A DNA stretch of 64,000 nucleotides from Astropecten irregularis (lineage: Eukaryota; Echinodermata; Asteroidea; Paxillosida; Astropectinidae). Positions 34,726-48,300 of this stretch are shown piece after piece. The stretch covers positions 8,990,001 to 9,054,000 of the forward strand of contig OZ020251.1 in the NCBI GenBank assembly GCA_963971285.1, written 5' to 3'. The notes under the pieces were generated by a model, which saw only the letters and a program-made list of their open reading frames with translations, searched no databases and was not told the origin of the DNA. Position 1 is the first letter of the stretch; every line of letters starts with the position of its first letter. The position numbers and the translations under genes were made by a program.

Positions 34726-36939
34726 TTATATGGCAGAGCCCGCGGTCAAATCCTATATTTTGAACACGATCTTTGACATCTGCCTGCTCATTTCTGGGGC
34801 AAACTCAGGAAAAACAAAATTTCACGTGTCTTTTTATTTTCAATGTAGATCATAGATCTGAATTTTTGAGCCTGGAGTCGCCCTGCATAGCGAAATCTGT
34901 AATGTTTTACAAATCATGCAATACCGGTTGAGATTGTATGTGTATTATATATGGCAGCACGCACAGTCTATTTCCTTATTTTGAACACGATCTTTGAACT
35001 CTGGCTGCTCATTTCTGGGGCAAACTCAGGGAAAACAAAATTTCACGTGTCTTTTTATTTTCAGTCTAGATCATAGATCTGAATTTTTGAGCCTGAAGTC
35101 GCCCTGCATCGCGAAATCTGTAATGATTTATAAATCATGTTATGACGTTCTACACTGTATGTGCATTATAATATGACAGCGCGCGGTCAAATTCTTTATT
35201 TTGAACACGATCTTTGAAATCTGGCTGCTCATTTCTTGGGCAGACTCAGGAAAAACAAAATTTCACGTGTCTTTTTATTTTCAGTCTAGATCATAGATCT
35301 GAATTTTCGAGCCTGAAGTCGCCCTGCATAGCGAAATCTGTAATGTTTCACAAATCATGCAATACCGGTTGAGATTGTATGTGTATTATATATGGCAGCA
35401 CGCACAGTCTATTTCCTTATTTTGAACACGATCTTTGAACTCTGGCTGCTCATTTCTGGGGCAAACTCAGGGAAAACAAAATTTCACGTGTCTTTTTATT
35501 TTCATTCTAGATCATAGATCTGAATTTTTGAGCCTGGAGTCGCCCTGCATAGCGAAATCTGTAATGTTTTACAAATCATGCAATACCGGTTGAGATTGTA
35601 TGTGTATTATATATGGCAGCACGCACAGTCTATTTCCTTATTTTGAACACGATCTTTGAACTCTGGCTGCTCATTTCTGGGGCAAACTCAGGGAAAACAA
35701 AATTTCACGTGTCTTTTTATTTTCAGTCTAGATCATAGATCTGAATTTTTGAGCCTGAAGTCGCCCTGCATCGCGAAATCTGTAATGATTTATAAATCAT
35801 GTTATGACGTTCTACACTGTATGTGCATTATAATATGACAGCGCGCGGTCAAATTCTTTATTTTGAACACGATCTTTGAAATCTGGCTGCTCATTTCTTG
35901 GGCAGACTCAGGAAAAACAAAATGTCACGTGTCTTTTTATTTTCAGTCTAGATCATAGATCTGAATTTTCGAGCCTGAAGTCGCCCTGCATAGCGAAATC
36001 TGTAATGTTTTACAAATCATGCAATACCGGTTGAGATTGTATGTGTATTATATATGGCAGCACGCACAGTCTATTTCCTTATTTTGAACACGATCTTTGA
36101 ACTCTGGCTGCTCATTTCTGGGGCAAACTCAGGGAAAACAAAATTTCACGTGTCTTTTTATTTTCATTCTAGATCATAGATCTGAATTTTTGAGCCTGGA
36201 GTCGCCCTGCATAGCGAAATCTGTAATGTTTTACAAATCATGCAATACCGGTTGAGATTGTATGTGTATTATATATGGCAGCACGCACAGTCTATTTCCT
36301 TATTTTGAACACGATCTTTGAACTCTGGCTGCTCATTTCTGGGGCAAACTCAGGGAAAACAAAATTTCACGTGTCTTTTTATTTTCAGTCTAGATCATAG
36401 ATCTGAATTTTTGAGCCTGAAGTCGCCCTGCATCGCGAAATCTGTAATGATTTATAAATCATGTTATGACGTTCTACACTGTATGTGCATTATAATATGA
36501 CAGCGCGCGGTCAAATTCTTTATTTTGAACACGATCTTTGAAATCTGGCTGCTCATTTCTTGGGCAGACTCAGGAAAAACAAAATTTCACGTGTCTTTTT
36601 ATTTTCAGTCTAGATCATAGATCTGAATTTTCGAGCCTGAAGTCGCCCTGCATCGCGAAATCTGTAATGATTTATATATCATGTTATGACGTTCTACACT
36701 GTATGTGCATTATATATGACAGCGCGCGGTCAAATTCTTTATTTTGAAAACGATCTTTGAAATCTGCCTGCCCATTTCTGGGGCAAACTCAGGAAAAACA
36801 AAATTACACGTGTCTTTTTATTTTCAATTCAGTGTAGGTCATAGATCGGAATTGCTGAACCTGAAGTCGCTCTGCGTAGCGAAATCTGTAATGATTTATA
36901 TATCATGTTATTACGCTCAACACTGTATGAGTGTTATAT
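34726..36939 (+). repeat. Array block between inserts 9 and 10, 10 monomers
   Basis: E/A recombinant, B, C, A, B, C, A, B, F, D. Single-copy or rare changes: 'gtttcacaaatc' in C (35,34x) and 'aaaatgtcacg' in C (35,92x), the latter also in C at 38,04x and 39,95x. Confidence 0.9.
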
Positions 36940-37509
36940 TTAGAATACTAAACTCAATGAAATATTATAAGTGATTCACTCTAAAGGGTCGATTTCACGA
37001 AGCCCGAGGATCGATCGTCCCCCCCCCCCCTCGTATCCTACGTAGGGCTGCAAGGCATCATTCATAGGTCATACGACTAATAGTTTTAAGTTATTGAGGT
37101 TACTGCAGTCCCACTAATTATTGGGCCGTTAGAATTATTTTTTTTCACGATTTTTTATTTCGTCCTTCGCACTAACGTCCCACGCTAAGCAATGCAGTAT
37201 AACATAAAATCATAAACCGATCACCTAAACATTGTCTGAAATCCAGCGAAAACATTCCACCCCCCCCCTAAAAAAAATCCTAACGCGCTTTAGCAATGAG
37301 CCCGTGTACAAACCATATTACGAAGGCTGGGATCTTGACAATATGTCACTGACTATGCCAGACGACTGGCCCATGCCATGCTTATAGGCAAGCCCATAGA
37401 GTCTGCGTGGAAAAAAATGAGTTGTGACATGAAATGGTCCTGGATTATGTTTGTCATAGTCAGTAAGATGCGGTCTAGTTCCCACCATCGTGCATAAGTT
37501 TGTGTATCA
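36940..37509 (+). repeat. Insert copy 10 (570 bp)
   Basis: C tracts 12 and 9. Has 'gacaatatgtc' but the ancestral-looking 'ccgttagaatt'. The D flank still has 'gatcggaatt'. It is intermediate between copies 8-9 and copy 11. Confidence 0.85.
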
Positions 37510-38842
37510 TTATATGGCAGAGCCCGCGGTCAAATCCTATATTTTGAACACGATCTTTGACATCTGCCTGCTCATTTCTGGGGCAAACTCAGGAAAAACA
37601 AAATTTCACGTGTCTTTTTATTTTCAATGTAGATCATAGATCTGAATTTTTGAGCCTGGAGTCGCCCTGCATAGCGAAATCTGTAATGTTTTACAAATCA
37701 TGCAATACCGGTTGAGATTGTATGTGTATTATATATGGCAGCACGCACAGTCTATTTCCTTATTTTGAACACGATCTTTGAACTCTGGCTGCTCATTTCT
37801 GGGGCAAACTCAGGGAAAACAAAATTTCACGTTACTTTTTATTTTCAGTCTAGATCATAGATCTGAATTTTTGAGCCTGAAGTCGCCCTGCATCCCGAAA
37901 TCTGTAATGATTTATAAATCATGTTATGACGTTCTACACTGTAAGTGCATTATAATATGACAGCGCGCGGTCAAATTCTTTATTTTGAACACGATCTTTG
38001 AAATCTGGCTGCTCATTTCTTGGGCAGACTCAGGAAAAACAAAATGTCACGTGTCTTTTTATTTTCAGTCTAGATCATAGATCTGAATTTTCGAGCCTGA
38101 AGTCGCCCTGCATAGCGAAATCTGTAATGTTTTACAAATCATGCAATACCGGTTGAGATTGTATGTGTATTATATATGGCAGCACGCACAGTCTATTTCC
38201 TTATCTTGAACACGATCTTTGAACTCCGGCTGCTCATTTCTGGGGCAAACTCAGGGAAAACAAAATTTCACGTGTCTTTTTATTTTCATTCTAGATCATA
38301 GATCTGAATTTTTGAGCCTGGAGTCGCCCTGCATAGCGAAATCTGTAATGTTTTACAAATCATGCAATACCGGTTGAGATTGTATGTGTATTATATATGG
38401 CAGCACGCACAGTCTATTTCCTTATTTTGAACACGATCTTTGAACTCTGGCTGCTCATTTCTGGGGCAAACTCAGGGAAAACAAAATTTCACGTGTCTTT
38501 TTATTTTCAGTCTAGATCATAGATCTGAATTTTTGAGCCTGAAGTCGCCCTGCATCGCGAAATCTGTAATGATTTATAAATCATGTTATGACGTTCTACA
38601 CTGTATGTGCATTATAATATGACAGCGCGCGGTCAAATTCTTTATTTTGAACACGATCTTTGAAATCTGCCTGCCCATTTCTGGGGCAAACTCAGGAAAA
38701 ACAAAATTACACGTGTCTTTTTATTTTCAATTCAGTGTAGGTCATAGATCTGAATTGCTGAACCTGAAGTCGCTCTGCGTAGCGAAATCTGTAATGATTT
38801 ATATATCATGTTATTACGCTCAACACTGTATGAGTGTTATAT
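37510..38842 (+). repeat. Array block between inserts 10 and 11, 6 monomers
   Basis: E/A recombinant, B with 'cacgttacttttt' (CACGTG destroyed), C 'aaaatgtcacg', A with 'ttatcttgaac' and 'aactccggc', B (38443), then D directly after an ordinary B tail ('attttgaacacgatc' instead of 'gaaaacgatc'). The B also has 'catcccgaaatc' and 'ctgtaagtgc', not shared with its sister copy. Confidence 0.9.
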
Positions 38843-39418
38843 TTAGAATACTAAACTCAATGAAATATTATAAGTGATTCACTCTAAAGGGTCGATTTCA
38901 CGAAGCCCGAGGATCGATCGTCCCCCCCCCCTCGTATCCTACGTAGGGCTGCAAGGCATCATTCATAGGTCATACGACTAATAGTTTTAAGTTATTGAGG
39001 TTACTGCAGTCCCACTAATTATTGGGCCGTTAGAATTATTTTTTTTCACGATTTTTTATTTCGTCCTTCGCACTAACGTCCCACGCTAAGCAATGCAGTA
39101 TAACATAAAATCATAAACCGATCACCTAAACATTGTCTGAAATCCAGCGAAAACATTCCACCCCCCCCCCCCCCCACTAAAAAAAATCCTAACGCGCTTT
39201 AGCAATGAGCCCGTGTACAAACCATATTACGAAGGCTGGGATCTTGACAATATGTCACTGACTATGCCAGACGACTGGCCCATGCCATGCTTATAGGCAA
39301 GCCCATAGAGTCTGCGTGGAAAAAAATGAGTTGTGACATGAAATGGTCCTGGATTATGTTTGTCATAGTCAGTAAGATGCGGTCTAGTTCCCACCATCGT
39401 GCATAAGTTTGTGTATCA
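38843..39418 (+). repeat. Insert copy 11 (576 bp)
   Basis: First C tract 10 C. Second tract 15 C followed by an extra A ('cccactaaa'), a state shared only with copy 12. Has 'gacaatatgtc'. The D flank has restored 'gatctgaatt'. Confidence 0.85.
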
Positions 39419-40749
39419 TTATATGGCAGAGCCCGCGGTCAAATCCTATATTTTGAACACGATCTTTGACATCTGCCTGCTCATTTCTGGGGCAAACTCA
39501 GGAAAAACAAAATTTCACGTGTCTTTTTATTTTCAATGTAGATCATAGATCTGAATTTTTGAGCCTGGAGTCGCCCTGCATAGCGAAATCTGTAATGTTT
39601 TACAAATCATGCAATACCGGTTGAGATTGTATGTGTATTATATATGGCAGCACGCACAGTCTATTTCCTTATTTTGAACACGATCTTTGAACTCTGGCTG
39701 CTCATTTCTGGGGCAAACTCAGGGAAAACAAAATTTCACGTTACTTTTTATTTTCAGTCTAGATCATAGATCTGAATTTTTGAGCCTGAAGTCGCCCTGC
39801 ATCGCGAAATCTGTAATGATTTATAAATCATGTTATGACGTTCTACACTGTATGTGCATTATAATATGACAGCGCGCGGTCAAATTCTTTATTTTGAACA
39901 CGATCTTTGAAATCTGGCTGCTCATTTCTTGGGCAGACTCAGGAAAAACAAAATGTCACGTGTCTTTTTATTTTCAGTCTAGATCATAGATCTGAATTTT
40001 CGAGCCTGAAGTCGCCCTGCATAGCGAAATCTGTAATGTTTTACAAATCATGCAATACCGGTTGAGATTGTATGTGTATTATATATGGCAGCACGCACAG
40101 TCTATTTCCTTATCTTGAACACGATCTTTGAACTCCGGCTGCTCATTTCTGGGGCAAACTCAGGGAAAACAAAATTTCACGTGTCTTTTTATTTTCATTC
40201 TAGATCATAGATCTGAATTTTTGAGCCTGGAGTCGCCCTGCATAGCGAAATCTGTAATGTTTTACAAATCATGTTATGACGTTCTACACTGTATGTGCAT
40301 TATAATATGACAGCGCGCGGTCAAATTCTTTATTTTGAACACGATCTTTGAAATCTGGCTGCTCATTTCTTGGGCAGACTCAGGAAAAACAAAATTTCAC
40401 GTGTCTTTTTATTTTCAGTCTAGATCATAGATCTGAATTTTCGAGCCTGAAGTCGCCCTGCATCGCGAAATCTGTAATGATTTATATATCATGTTATGAC
40501 GTTCTACACTGTATGTGCATTATATATGACAGCGCGCGGTCAAATTCTTTATTTTGAAAACGATCTTTGAAATCTGCCTGCCCATTTCTGGGGCAAACTC
40601 AGGAAAAACAAAATTACACGTGTCTTTTTATTTTCAATTCAGTGTAGGTCATAGATCTGAATTGCTGAACCTGAAGTCGCTCTGCGTAGCGAAATCTGTA
40701 ATGATTTATATATCATGTTATTACGCTCAACACTGTATGAGTGTTATAT
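39419..40749 (+). repeat. Array block between inserts 11 and 12, 6 monomers
   Basis: E/A recombinant, B 'cacgttactt' (39690), C, A/B fusion (40131), F (40351), D. Confidence 0.9.
40131..40350 (+). repeat. Independent A/B fusion monomer
   Basis: A-type through 'cattctag', 'cctggag', 'catagcg' and 'gttttacaaatcatg', then B-type from 'ttatgacgttc'. The breakpoint is downstream of that in the fusions at 1767 and 5961 (which switch before 'atttataaatc'). This one therefore arose separately, within the shared 'aaatcatg' block. Confidence 0.9.
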
Positions 40750-41332
40750 TTAAAATACTAAACTCAATGAAATATTATAAGTGATTCACTCTAAAGGGTC
40801 GATTTCACGAAGCCCGAGGATCGATCGTCCCCCCCCCCCCCTCGTATCCTACGTAGGGCTGCAAGGCATCATTCATAGGTCATACGACTAATAGTTTTAA
40901 GTTATTGAGGTTACTGCAGTCCCACTAATTATTGGGCCGTTAGAATTATTTTTTTTCACGATTTTTTATTTCGTCCTTCGCACTAACGTCCCACGCTAAG
41001 CAATGCAGTATAACATAAAATCATAAACCGATCACCTAAACATTGTCTGAAATCCAGCGAAAACATTCCACCCCCCCCCCCCCCCCCCCACTAAAAAAAA
41101 TCCTAACGCGCTTTAGCAATGAGCCCGTGTACAAACCATATTACGAAGGCTGGGATCTTGACCATATGTCACTGACTAAGCCAGACGACTGGCCCATGCC
41201 ATGCTTATAGGCAAGCCCATAGAGTCTGCGTGGAAAAAAATGAGTTGTGACATGAAATGGACCTGGATTATGTTTGTCATAGTCAGTAAGATGCGGTCTA
41301 GTTCCCACCATCGTGCATAAGTTTGTGTATCA
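40750..41332 (+). repeat. Insert copy 12 (583 bp, longest)
   Basis: C tracts 13 and 19, the longest run in the window, followed by 'actaaa'. Private 'gactaagcc' and 'aaatggacctgg'. 'atttaaaatac' at the left end is shared only with copy 13. Reverts to 'gaccatatgtc'. Confidence 0.85.
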
Positions 41333-42222
41333 TTATATGGCAGAGCCCGCGGTCAAATCCTATATTTTGAACACGATCTTTGACATCTGCCTGCTCATTT
41401 CTGGGTCAAACTCAGGAAAAACAAAATTTCACGTGTCTTTTTATTTTCAGTCTAGATCATAGATCTGAATTTTCGAGCCTGAAGTCGCCCTGCATAGCGA
41501 AATCTGTAATGTTTTACAAATCATGCAATACCGGTTGAGATTGTATGTGTATTATATATGGCAGCACGCACAGTCTATTTCCTTATTTTGAACACGATCT
41601 TTGAACTCTGGCTGCTCATTTCTGGGGCAAACTCAGGGAAAACAAAATTTCACGTGTCTTTTTATTTTCAGTCTAGATCATAGATCTGAATTTTTGAGCC
41701 TGAAGTCGCCCTGCATCGCGAAATCTGTAATGATTTATAAATCATGTTATGACGTTCTACACTGTATGTGCATTATAATATGACAGCGCGCGGTCAAATT
41801 CTTTATTTTGAACACGATCTTTGAAATCTGGCTGCTCATTTCTTGGGCAGACTCAGGAAAAACAAAATTTCACGTGTCTTTTTATTTTCAGTCTAGATCA
41901 TAGATCTGAATTTTCGAGCCTGAAGTCGCCCTGCATCGCGAAATCTGTAATGATTTATATATCATGTTATGACGTTCTACACTGTATGTGCATTATATAT
42001 GACAGCGCGCGGTCAAATTCTTTATTTTGAAAACGATCTTTGAAATCTGCCTGCCCATTTCTGGGGCAAACTCAGGAAAAACAAAATTACACGTGTCTTT
42101 TTATTTTCAATTCAGTGTAGGTCATAGATCTGAATTGCTGAACCTGAAGTCGCTCTGCGTAGCGAAATCTGTAATGATTTATATATCATGTTATTACGCT
42201 CAACACTGTATGAGTGTTATAT
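41333..42222 (+). repeat. Array block between inserts 12 and 13, 4 monomers
   Basis: E/C recombinant with 'tctgggtcaaac' (41,401), B (41604), F (41824), D. The E/C type is the same as after insert 5, although the two lie ~19 kb apart. Confidence 0.9.
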
Positions 42223-42788
42223 TTAAAATACTAAACTCAATGAAATATTATAAGTGATTCACTCTAAAGGGTCGATTTCACGAAGCCCGAGGATCGATCG
42301 TCCCCCCCCTCGTATCCTACGTAGGGCTGCAAGGCATCATTCATAGGTCATACGACTAATAGTTTTAAGTTATTGAGGTTACTGCAGTCCCACTAATTAT
42401 TGGGCCGTTAGAATTATTTTTTTTCACGATTTTTTATTTCGTCCTTCGCACTAACGTCCCACGCTAAGCAATGCAGTATAACATAAAATCATAAACCGAT
42501 CACCTAAACATTGTCTGAAATCCAGCGAAAACATTCCACCCCCCCCCTAAAAAAAATCCTAACGCGCTTTAGCAATGAGCCCGTGTACAAACCATATTAC
42601 GAAGGCTGGGATCTTGACCATATGTCACTGACTATGCCAGACGACTGGCCCATGCCATGCTTATAGGCAAGCCCATAGAGTCTGCGTGGAAAAAAATGAG
42701 TTGTGACATGAAATGGTCCTGGATTATGTTTGTCATAGTCAGTAAGATGCGGTCTAGTTCCCACCATCGTGCATAAGTTTGTGTATCA
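42223..42788 (+). repeat. Insert copy 13 (566 bp)
   Basis: C tracts 8 and 9, among the shortest in the window, although its nearest relative (copy 12) has 13 and 19. Confidence 0.85.
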
Positions 42789-44780
42789 TTATATGGCAGA
42801 GCCCGCGGTCAAATCCTATATTTTGAACACGATCTTTGACATCTGCCTGCTCATTTCTGGGGCAAACTCAGGAAAAACAAAATTTCACGTGTCTTTTTAT
42901 TTTCAATGTAGATCATAGATCTGAATTTTTGAACCTGAAGTCGCCCTGCATAGCGAAATCTGTAATGATTTATATATCATGTTATGACGTTCTACACTGT
43001 ATGTGCATTATATATGACAGCGCGCGGTCAAATTCTTTATTTAGAAAACGATCTTTGAAATCTGGCTGCTCATTTCTGGGGCAAACTCAGGGAAAACAAA
43101 ATTTCACGTGTCTTTTTATTTTCAGTCTAGATCATAGATCTGAATTTTTGAGCCTGGAGTCGCCCTGCATAGCGAAATCTGTAATGTTTTACAAATCATG
43201 CAATACCGGTTGAGATTGTATGTGTATTATATATGGCAGCACGCACAGTCTATTTCCTTATTTTGAACACGATCTTTGAACTCTGGCTGCTCATTTCTGG
43301 GGCAAACTCAGGGAAAACAAAATTTCACGTGTCTTTTTATTTTCAGTCTAGATCATAGATCTGAATTTTTGAGCCTGAAGTCGCCCTGCATCGCGAAATC
43401 TGTAATGATTTATAAATCATGTTATGACGTTCTACACTGTATGTGCATTATAATATGACAGCGCGCGGTCAAATTCTTTATTTTGAACACGATCTTTGAA
43501 ATCTGGCTGCTCATTTATTGGGCAGACTCAGGAAAAACAAAATTTCACGTGTCTTTTTATTTTCAGTCTAGATCATAGATCTGAATTTTCGAGCCTGAAG
43601 TCGCCCTGCATAGCGAAATCTGTAATGTTTTACAAATCATGCAATACCGGTTGAGATTGTATGTGTATTATATATGGCAGCACGCACAGTCTATTTCCTT
43701 ATTTTGAACACGATCTTTGAACTCTGGCTGCTCATTTCTTGGGCAGACTCAGGGAAAACAAAATTTCACGTGTCTTTTTATTTTCAGTCTAGATCATAGA
43801 TCTGAATTTTTGAGCCTGGAGTCGCCCTGCATAGCGAAATCTGTAATGTTTTACAAATCATGCAATACCGGTTGAGATTGTATGTGTATTATATATGGCA
43901 GCACGCACAGTCTATTTCCTTATTTTGAACACGATCTTTGAACTCTGGCTGCTCATTTCTGGGGCAAACTCAGGGAAAACAAAATTTCACGTGTCTTTTT
44001 ATTTTCAGTCTAGATCATAGATCTGAATTTTTGAGCCTGAAGTCGCCCTGCATCGCGAAATCTGTAATGATTTATAAATCATGTTATGACGTTCTACACT
44101 GTATGTGCATTATAATATGACAGCGCGCGGTCAAATTCTTTATTTTGAACACGATCTTTGAAATCTGGCTGCTCATTTATTGGGCAGACTCAGGAAAAAC
44201 AAAATTTCACGTGTCTTTTTATTTTCAGTCTAGATCATAGATCTGAATTTTCGAGCCTGAAGTCGCCCTGCATAGCGAAATCTGTAATGTTTTACAAATC
44301 ATGCAATACCGGTTGAGATTGTATGTGTATTATATATGGCAGCACGCACAGTCTATTTCCTTATTTTGAACACGATCTTTGAACTCTGGCTGCTCATTTC
44401 TTGGGCAGACTCAGGAAAAACAAAATTTCACGTGTCTTTTTATTTTCAGTCTAGATCATAGATCTGAATTTTCGAGCCTGAAGTCGCCCTGCATCGCGAA
44501 ATCTGTAATGATTTATATATCATGTTATGACGTTCTACACTGTATGTGCATTATATATGTCAGCGCGCGGTCAAATTCTTTATTTTGAAAACGATCTTTG
44601 AAATCTGCCTGCCCATTTCTCGGGCAAACTCAGGAAAAACAAAATTACACGTGTCTTTTTATTTTCAATTCAGTGTAGGTCATAGATCTGAATTGCTGAA
44701 CCTGAAGTCGCTCTGCGTAGCGAAATCTGTAATGATTTATATATCATGTTATTACGCTCAACACTGTATGAGTGTTATAT
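42789..44780 (+). repeat. Array block between inserts 13 and 14, 9 monomers
   Basis: E (with 'tttttgaacctg'), A' , B (43279), C 'catttattggg' (43499), a C/A' recombinant (43721: 'cttgggcagactcaggg' then 'cctggag'), B (43941), C 'catttattggg', F starting 'aactctgg' (44382), D with 'tttctcgggc'. The 'catttattggg' plus 'aactctgg'-F combination is also found before insert 6. Confidence 0.9.
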
Positions 44781-45353
44781 TTAGAATACTAAACTCAATG
44801 AAATATTATAAGTGATTCACTCTAAAGGGTCGATTTCACGAAGCCCGAGGATCGATCGTCCCCCCCCCCCCTCGTATCCTACGTAGGGCTGCAAGGCATC
44901 ATTCATAGGTCATACGACTAATAGTTTTAAGTTATTGAGGTTACTGCAGTCCCACTAATTATTGGGCCGTTAGAATTATTTTTTTTCACGATTTTTTATT
45001 TCGTCCTTCGCACTAACGTCCCACGCTAAGCAATGCAGTATAACATAAAATCATAAACCGATCACCTAAACATTGTCTGAAATCCAGCGAAAACATTCCA
45101 CCCCCCCCCCCCTAAAAAAAATCCTAACGCGCTTTAGCAATGAGCCCGTGTACAAACCATATTACGAAGGCTGGGATCTTGACCATATGTCACTGACTAT
45201 GCCAGACGACTGGCCCATGCCATGCTTATAGGCAAGCCCATAGAGTCTGCGTGGAAAAAAATGAGTTGTGACATGAAATGGTCCTGGATTATGTTTGTCA
45301 TAGTCAGTAAGATGCGGTCTAGTTCCCACCATCGTGCATAAGTTTGTGTATCA
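44781..45353 (+). repeat. Insert copy 14 (573 bp)
   Basis: C tracts 12 and 12. No private base change noticed inside the insert. The preceding F has 'tatatgtcagcg', shared with the F monomers of copies 6, 7, 15, 16 and 17. Confidence 0.85.
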
Positions 45354-48300
45354 TTATATGGCAGAGCCCGCGGTCAAATCCTATATTTTGAACACGATCT
45401 TTGACATCTGCCTGCTCATTTCTGGGGCAAACTCAGGAAAAACAAAATTTCACGTGTCTTTTTATTTTCAATGTAGATCATAGATCTGAATTTTCGAACC
45501 TGAAGTCGCCCTGCATAGCGAAATCTGTAATGATTTATATATCATGCAATACCGGTTGAGATTGTATGTGTATTATATATGGCAGCACGCACAGTCTATT
45601 TACTTATTTTGAACACGATCTTTGAACTCTGGCTGCTCATTTCTGGGGCAAACTCAGGGAAAACAAAATTTCACGTGTCTTTTTATTTTCAGTCTAGATC
45701 ATAGATCTGAATTTTTGAGCCTGAAGTCGCCCTGCATCGCGAAATCTGTAATGATTTATAAATCATGTTATGACGTTCTACACTGTATGCTCATTATAAT
45801 ATGACAGCGCGCGGTCAAATTCTTTATTTTGAACACGATCTTTGAAATCTGGCTGCTCATTTCTTGGGCAGACTCAGGAAAAACAAAATTTCACGTGTCT
45901 TTTTATTTTCAGTCTAGATCATAGATCTGAATTTTCGAGCCTGAAGTCGCCCTGCATAGCGAAATCTGTAATGTTTTACAAATCATGCAATACCGGTTGA
46001 GATTGTATGTGTATTATATATGGCAGCACGCACAGTCTATTTCCTTATTTTGAACACGATCTTTGAACTCTGGCTGCTCATTTCTGGGGCAAACTCAGGG
46101 AAAACAAAATTTCACGTGTCTTTTTATTTTCATTCTAGATCATAGATCTGAATTTTTGAGCCTGGAGTCGCCCTGCATAGCGAAATCTGTAATGTTTTAC
46201 AAATCATGCAATACCGGTTGAGATTGTATGTGTATTATATATGGCAGCACGCACAGTCTATTTCCTTATTTTGAACACGATCTTTGAACTCTGGCTGCTC
46301 ATTTCTGGGGCAAACTCAGGGAAAACAAAATTTCACGTGTCTTTTTATTTTCAGTCTAGATCATAGATCTGAATTTTTGAGCCTGAAGTCGCCCTGCATC
46401 GCGAAATCTGTAATGATTTATAAATCATGTTATGACGTTCTACACTGTATGTGCATTATAATATGACAGCGCGCGGTCAAATTCTTTATTTTGAACACGA
46501 TCTTTGAAATCTGGCTGCTCATTTCTTGGGCAGACTCAGGAAAAACAAAATTTCACGTGTCTTTTTATTTTCAGTCTAGATCATAGATCTGAATTTTCGA
46601 GCCTGAAGTCGCCCTGCATAGCGAAATCTGTAATGTTTTACAAATCATGCAATACCGGTTGAGATTGTATGTGTATTATATATGGCAGCACGCACAGTCT
46701 ATTTCCTTATTTTGAACACGATCTTTGAACTCTGGCTGCTCATTTCTGGGGCAAACTCAGGGAAAACAAAATTTCACGTGTCTTTTTATTTTCATTCTAG
46801 ATCATAGATCTGAATTTTTGAGCCTGGAGTCGCCCTGCATAGCGAAATCTGTAATGTTTTACAAATCATGCAATACCGGTTGAGATTGTATGTGTATTAT
46901 ATATGGCAGCACGCACAGTCTATTTCCTTATTTTGAACACGATCTTTGAACTCTGGCTGCTCATTTCTGGGGCAAACTCAGGGAAAACAAAATTTCACGT
47001 GTCTTTTTATTTTCAGTCTAGATCATAGATCTGAATTTTTGAGCCTGGAGTCGCCCTGCATGATAGCGAAATCTGTAATGTTTTACAAATCATGCAATAC
47101 CGGTTGAGATTGTATGTGTATTATATATGGCAGCACGCACAGTCTATTTACTTATTTTGAACACGATCTTTGAACTCTGGCTGCTCATTTCTGGGGCAAA
47201 CTCAGGGAAAACAAAATTTCACGTGTCTTTTTATTTTCAGTCTAGATCATAGATCTGAATTTTTGAGCCTGAAGTCGCCCTGCATCGCGAAATCTGTAAT
47301 GATTTATAAATCATGTTATGACGTTCTACACTGTATGTGCATTATATATGACAGCGCGCGGTCAAATTCTTTATTTAGAAAACGATCTTTGAAATCTGGC
47401 TGCTCATTTCTGGGGCAAACTCAGGGAAAACAAAATTTCACGTGTCTTTTTATTTTCATTCTAGATCATAGATCTGAATTTTTGAGCCTGGAGTCGCCCT
47501 GCATGATAGCGAAATCTGTAATGTTTTACAAATCATGCAATACCGGTTGAGATTGTATGTGTATTATATATGGCAGCACGCACAGCCTATTTACTTATTT
47601 TGAACACGATCTTTGAACTCTGGCTGCTCATTTCTGGGGCAAACTCAGGGAAAACAAAATTTCACGTGTCTTTTTATTTTCAGTCTAGATCATAGATCTG
47701 AATTTTTGAGCCTGAAGTCGCCCTGCATCGCGAAATCTGTAATGATTTATAAATCATGTTATGACGTTCTACACTGTATGTGCATTATAATATGACAGCG
47801 CGCGGTCAAATTCTTTATTTTGAACACGATCTTTGAAATCTGGCTGCTCATTTCTTGGGCAGACTCAGGAAAAACAAAATTTCACGTGTCTTTTTATTTT
47901 CAGTCTAGATCATAGATCTGAATTTTCGAGCCTGAAGTCGCCCTGCATAGCGAAATCTGTAATGTTTTACAAATCATGCAATACCGGTTGAGATTGTATG
48001 TGTATTATATATGGCAGCACGCACAGTCTATTTCCTTATTTTGAACAGGATCTTTGAACTCTGGCTGCTCATTTCTGGGGCAAACTCAGGGAAAACAAAA
48101 TTTCACGTGTCTTTTTATTTTCATTCTAGATCATAGATCTGAATTTTTGAGCCTGGAGTCGCCCTGCATAGCGAAATCTGTAATGTTTTACAAATCATGC
48201 AATACCGGCTGAGATTGTATGTGTATTATATATGGCAGCACGCACAGTCTATTTCCTTATTTTGAACACGATCTTTGAACTCTGGCTGCTCATTTCTGGG

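Larger units (their letters stand above)
28580..36500 (+). repeat. 4,769-bp period duplication (second copy partial)
   Basis: About 28,580-33,350 recurs from about 33,350 to ~36,500. Landmarks 'gcgaaaactg' (29,101 and 33,870), the D start, insert edges (29388/34157) and B monomers (30225/34994, 30887/35656) are all offset by exactly 4,769; after the one-base deletion near 31,141 the offset becomes 4,770 (31548/36318). The period equals 19 monomers plus one insert. Confidence 0.88.
36750..40560 (+). repeat. ~1.9-kb tandem duplication (two copies)
   Basis: D, insert 10, E/A, B 'cacgttactt', C 'aaaatgtcacg', A 'aactccggc' recur as D, insert 11, E/A, B, C, A/B fusion. Offset is 1,903 before and 1,909 after the inserts, the difference lying in C-tract length. 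'cacgttactt' (37,830; 39,739) and 'ttatcttgaac' (38,203; 40,111) occur nowhere else in the window. Confidence 0.9.
40351..43000 (+). repeat. 1,473-bp period duplication (two partial copies)
   Basis: F, D and insert start at 40351, ~40,570 and 40750 recur at 41824, ~42,043 and 42223 with an offset of 1,473. The private 'atttaaaatac' links the two inserts. Similarity weakens past the inserts: copy 12 is followed by the E/C form and copy 13 by the ordinary E form, so the right-hand limit is uncertain. Confidence 0.8.
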
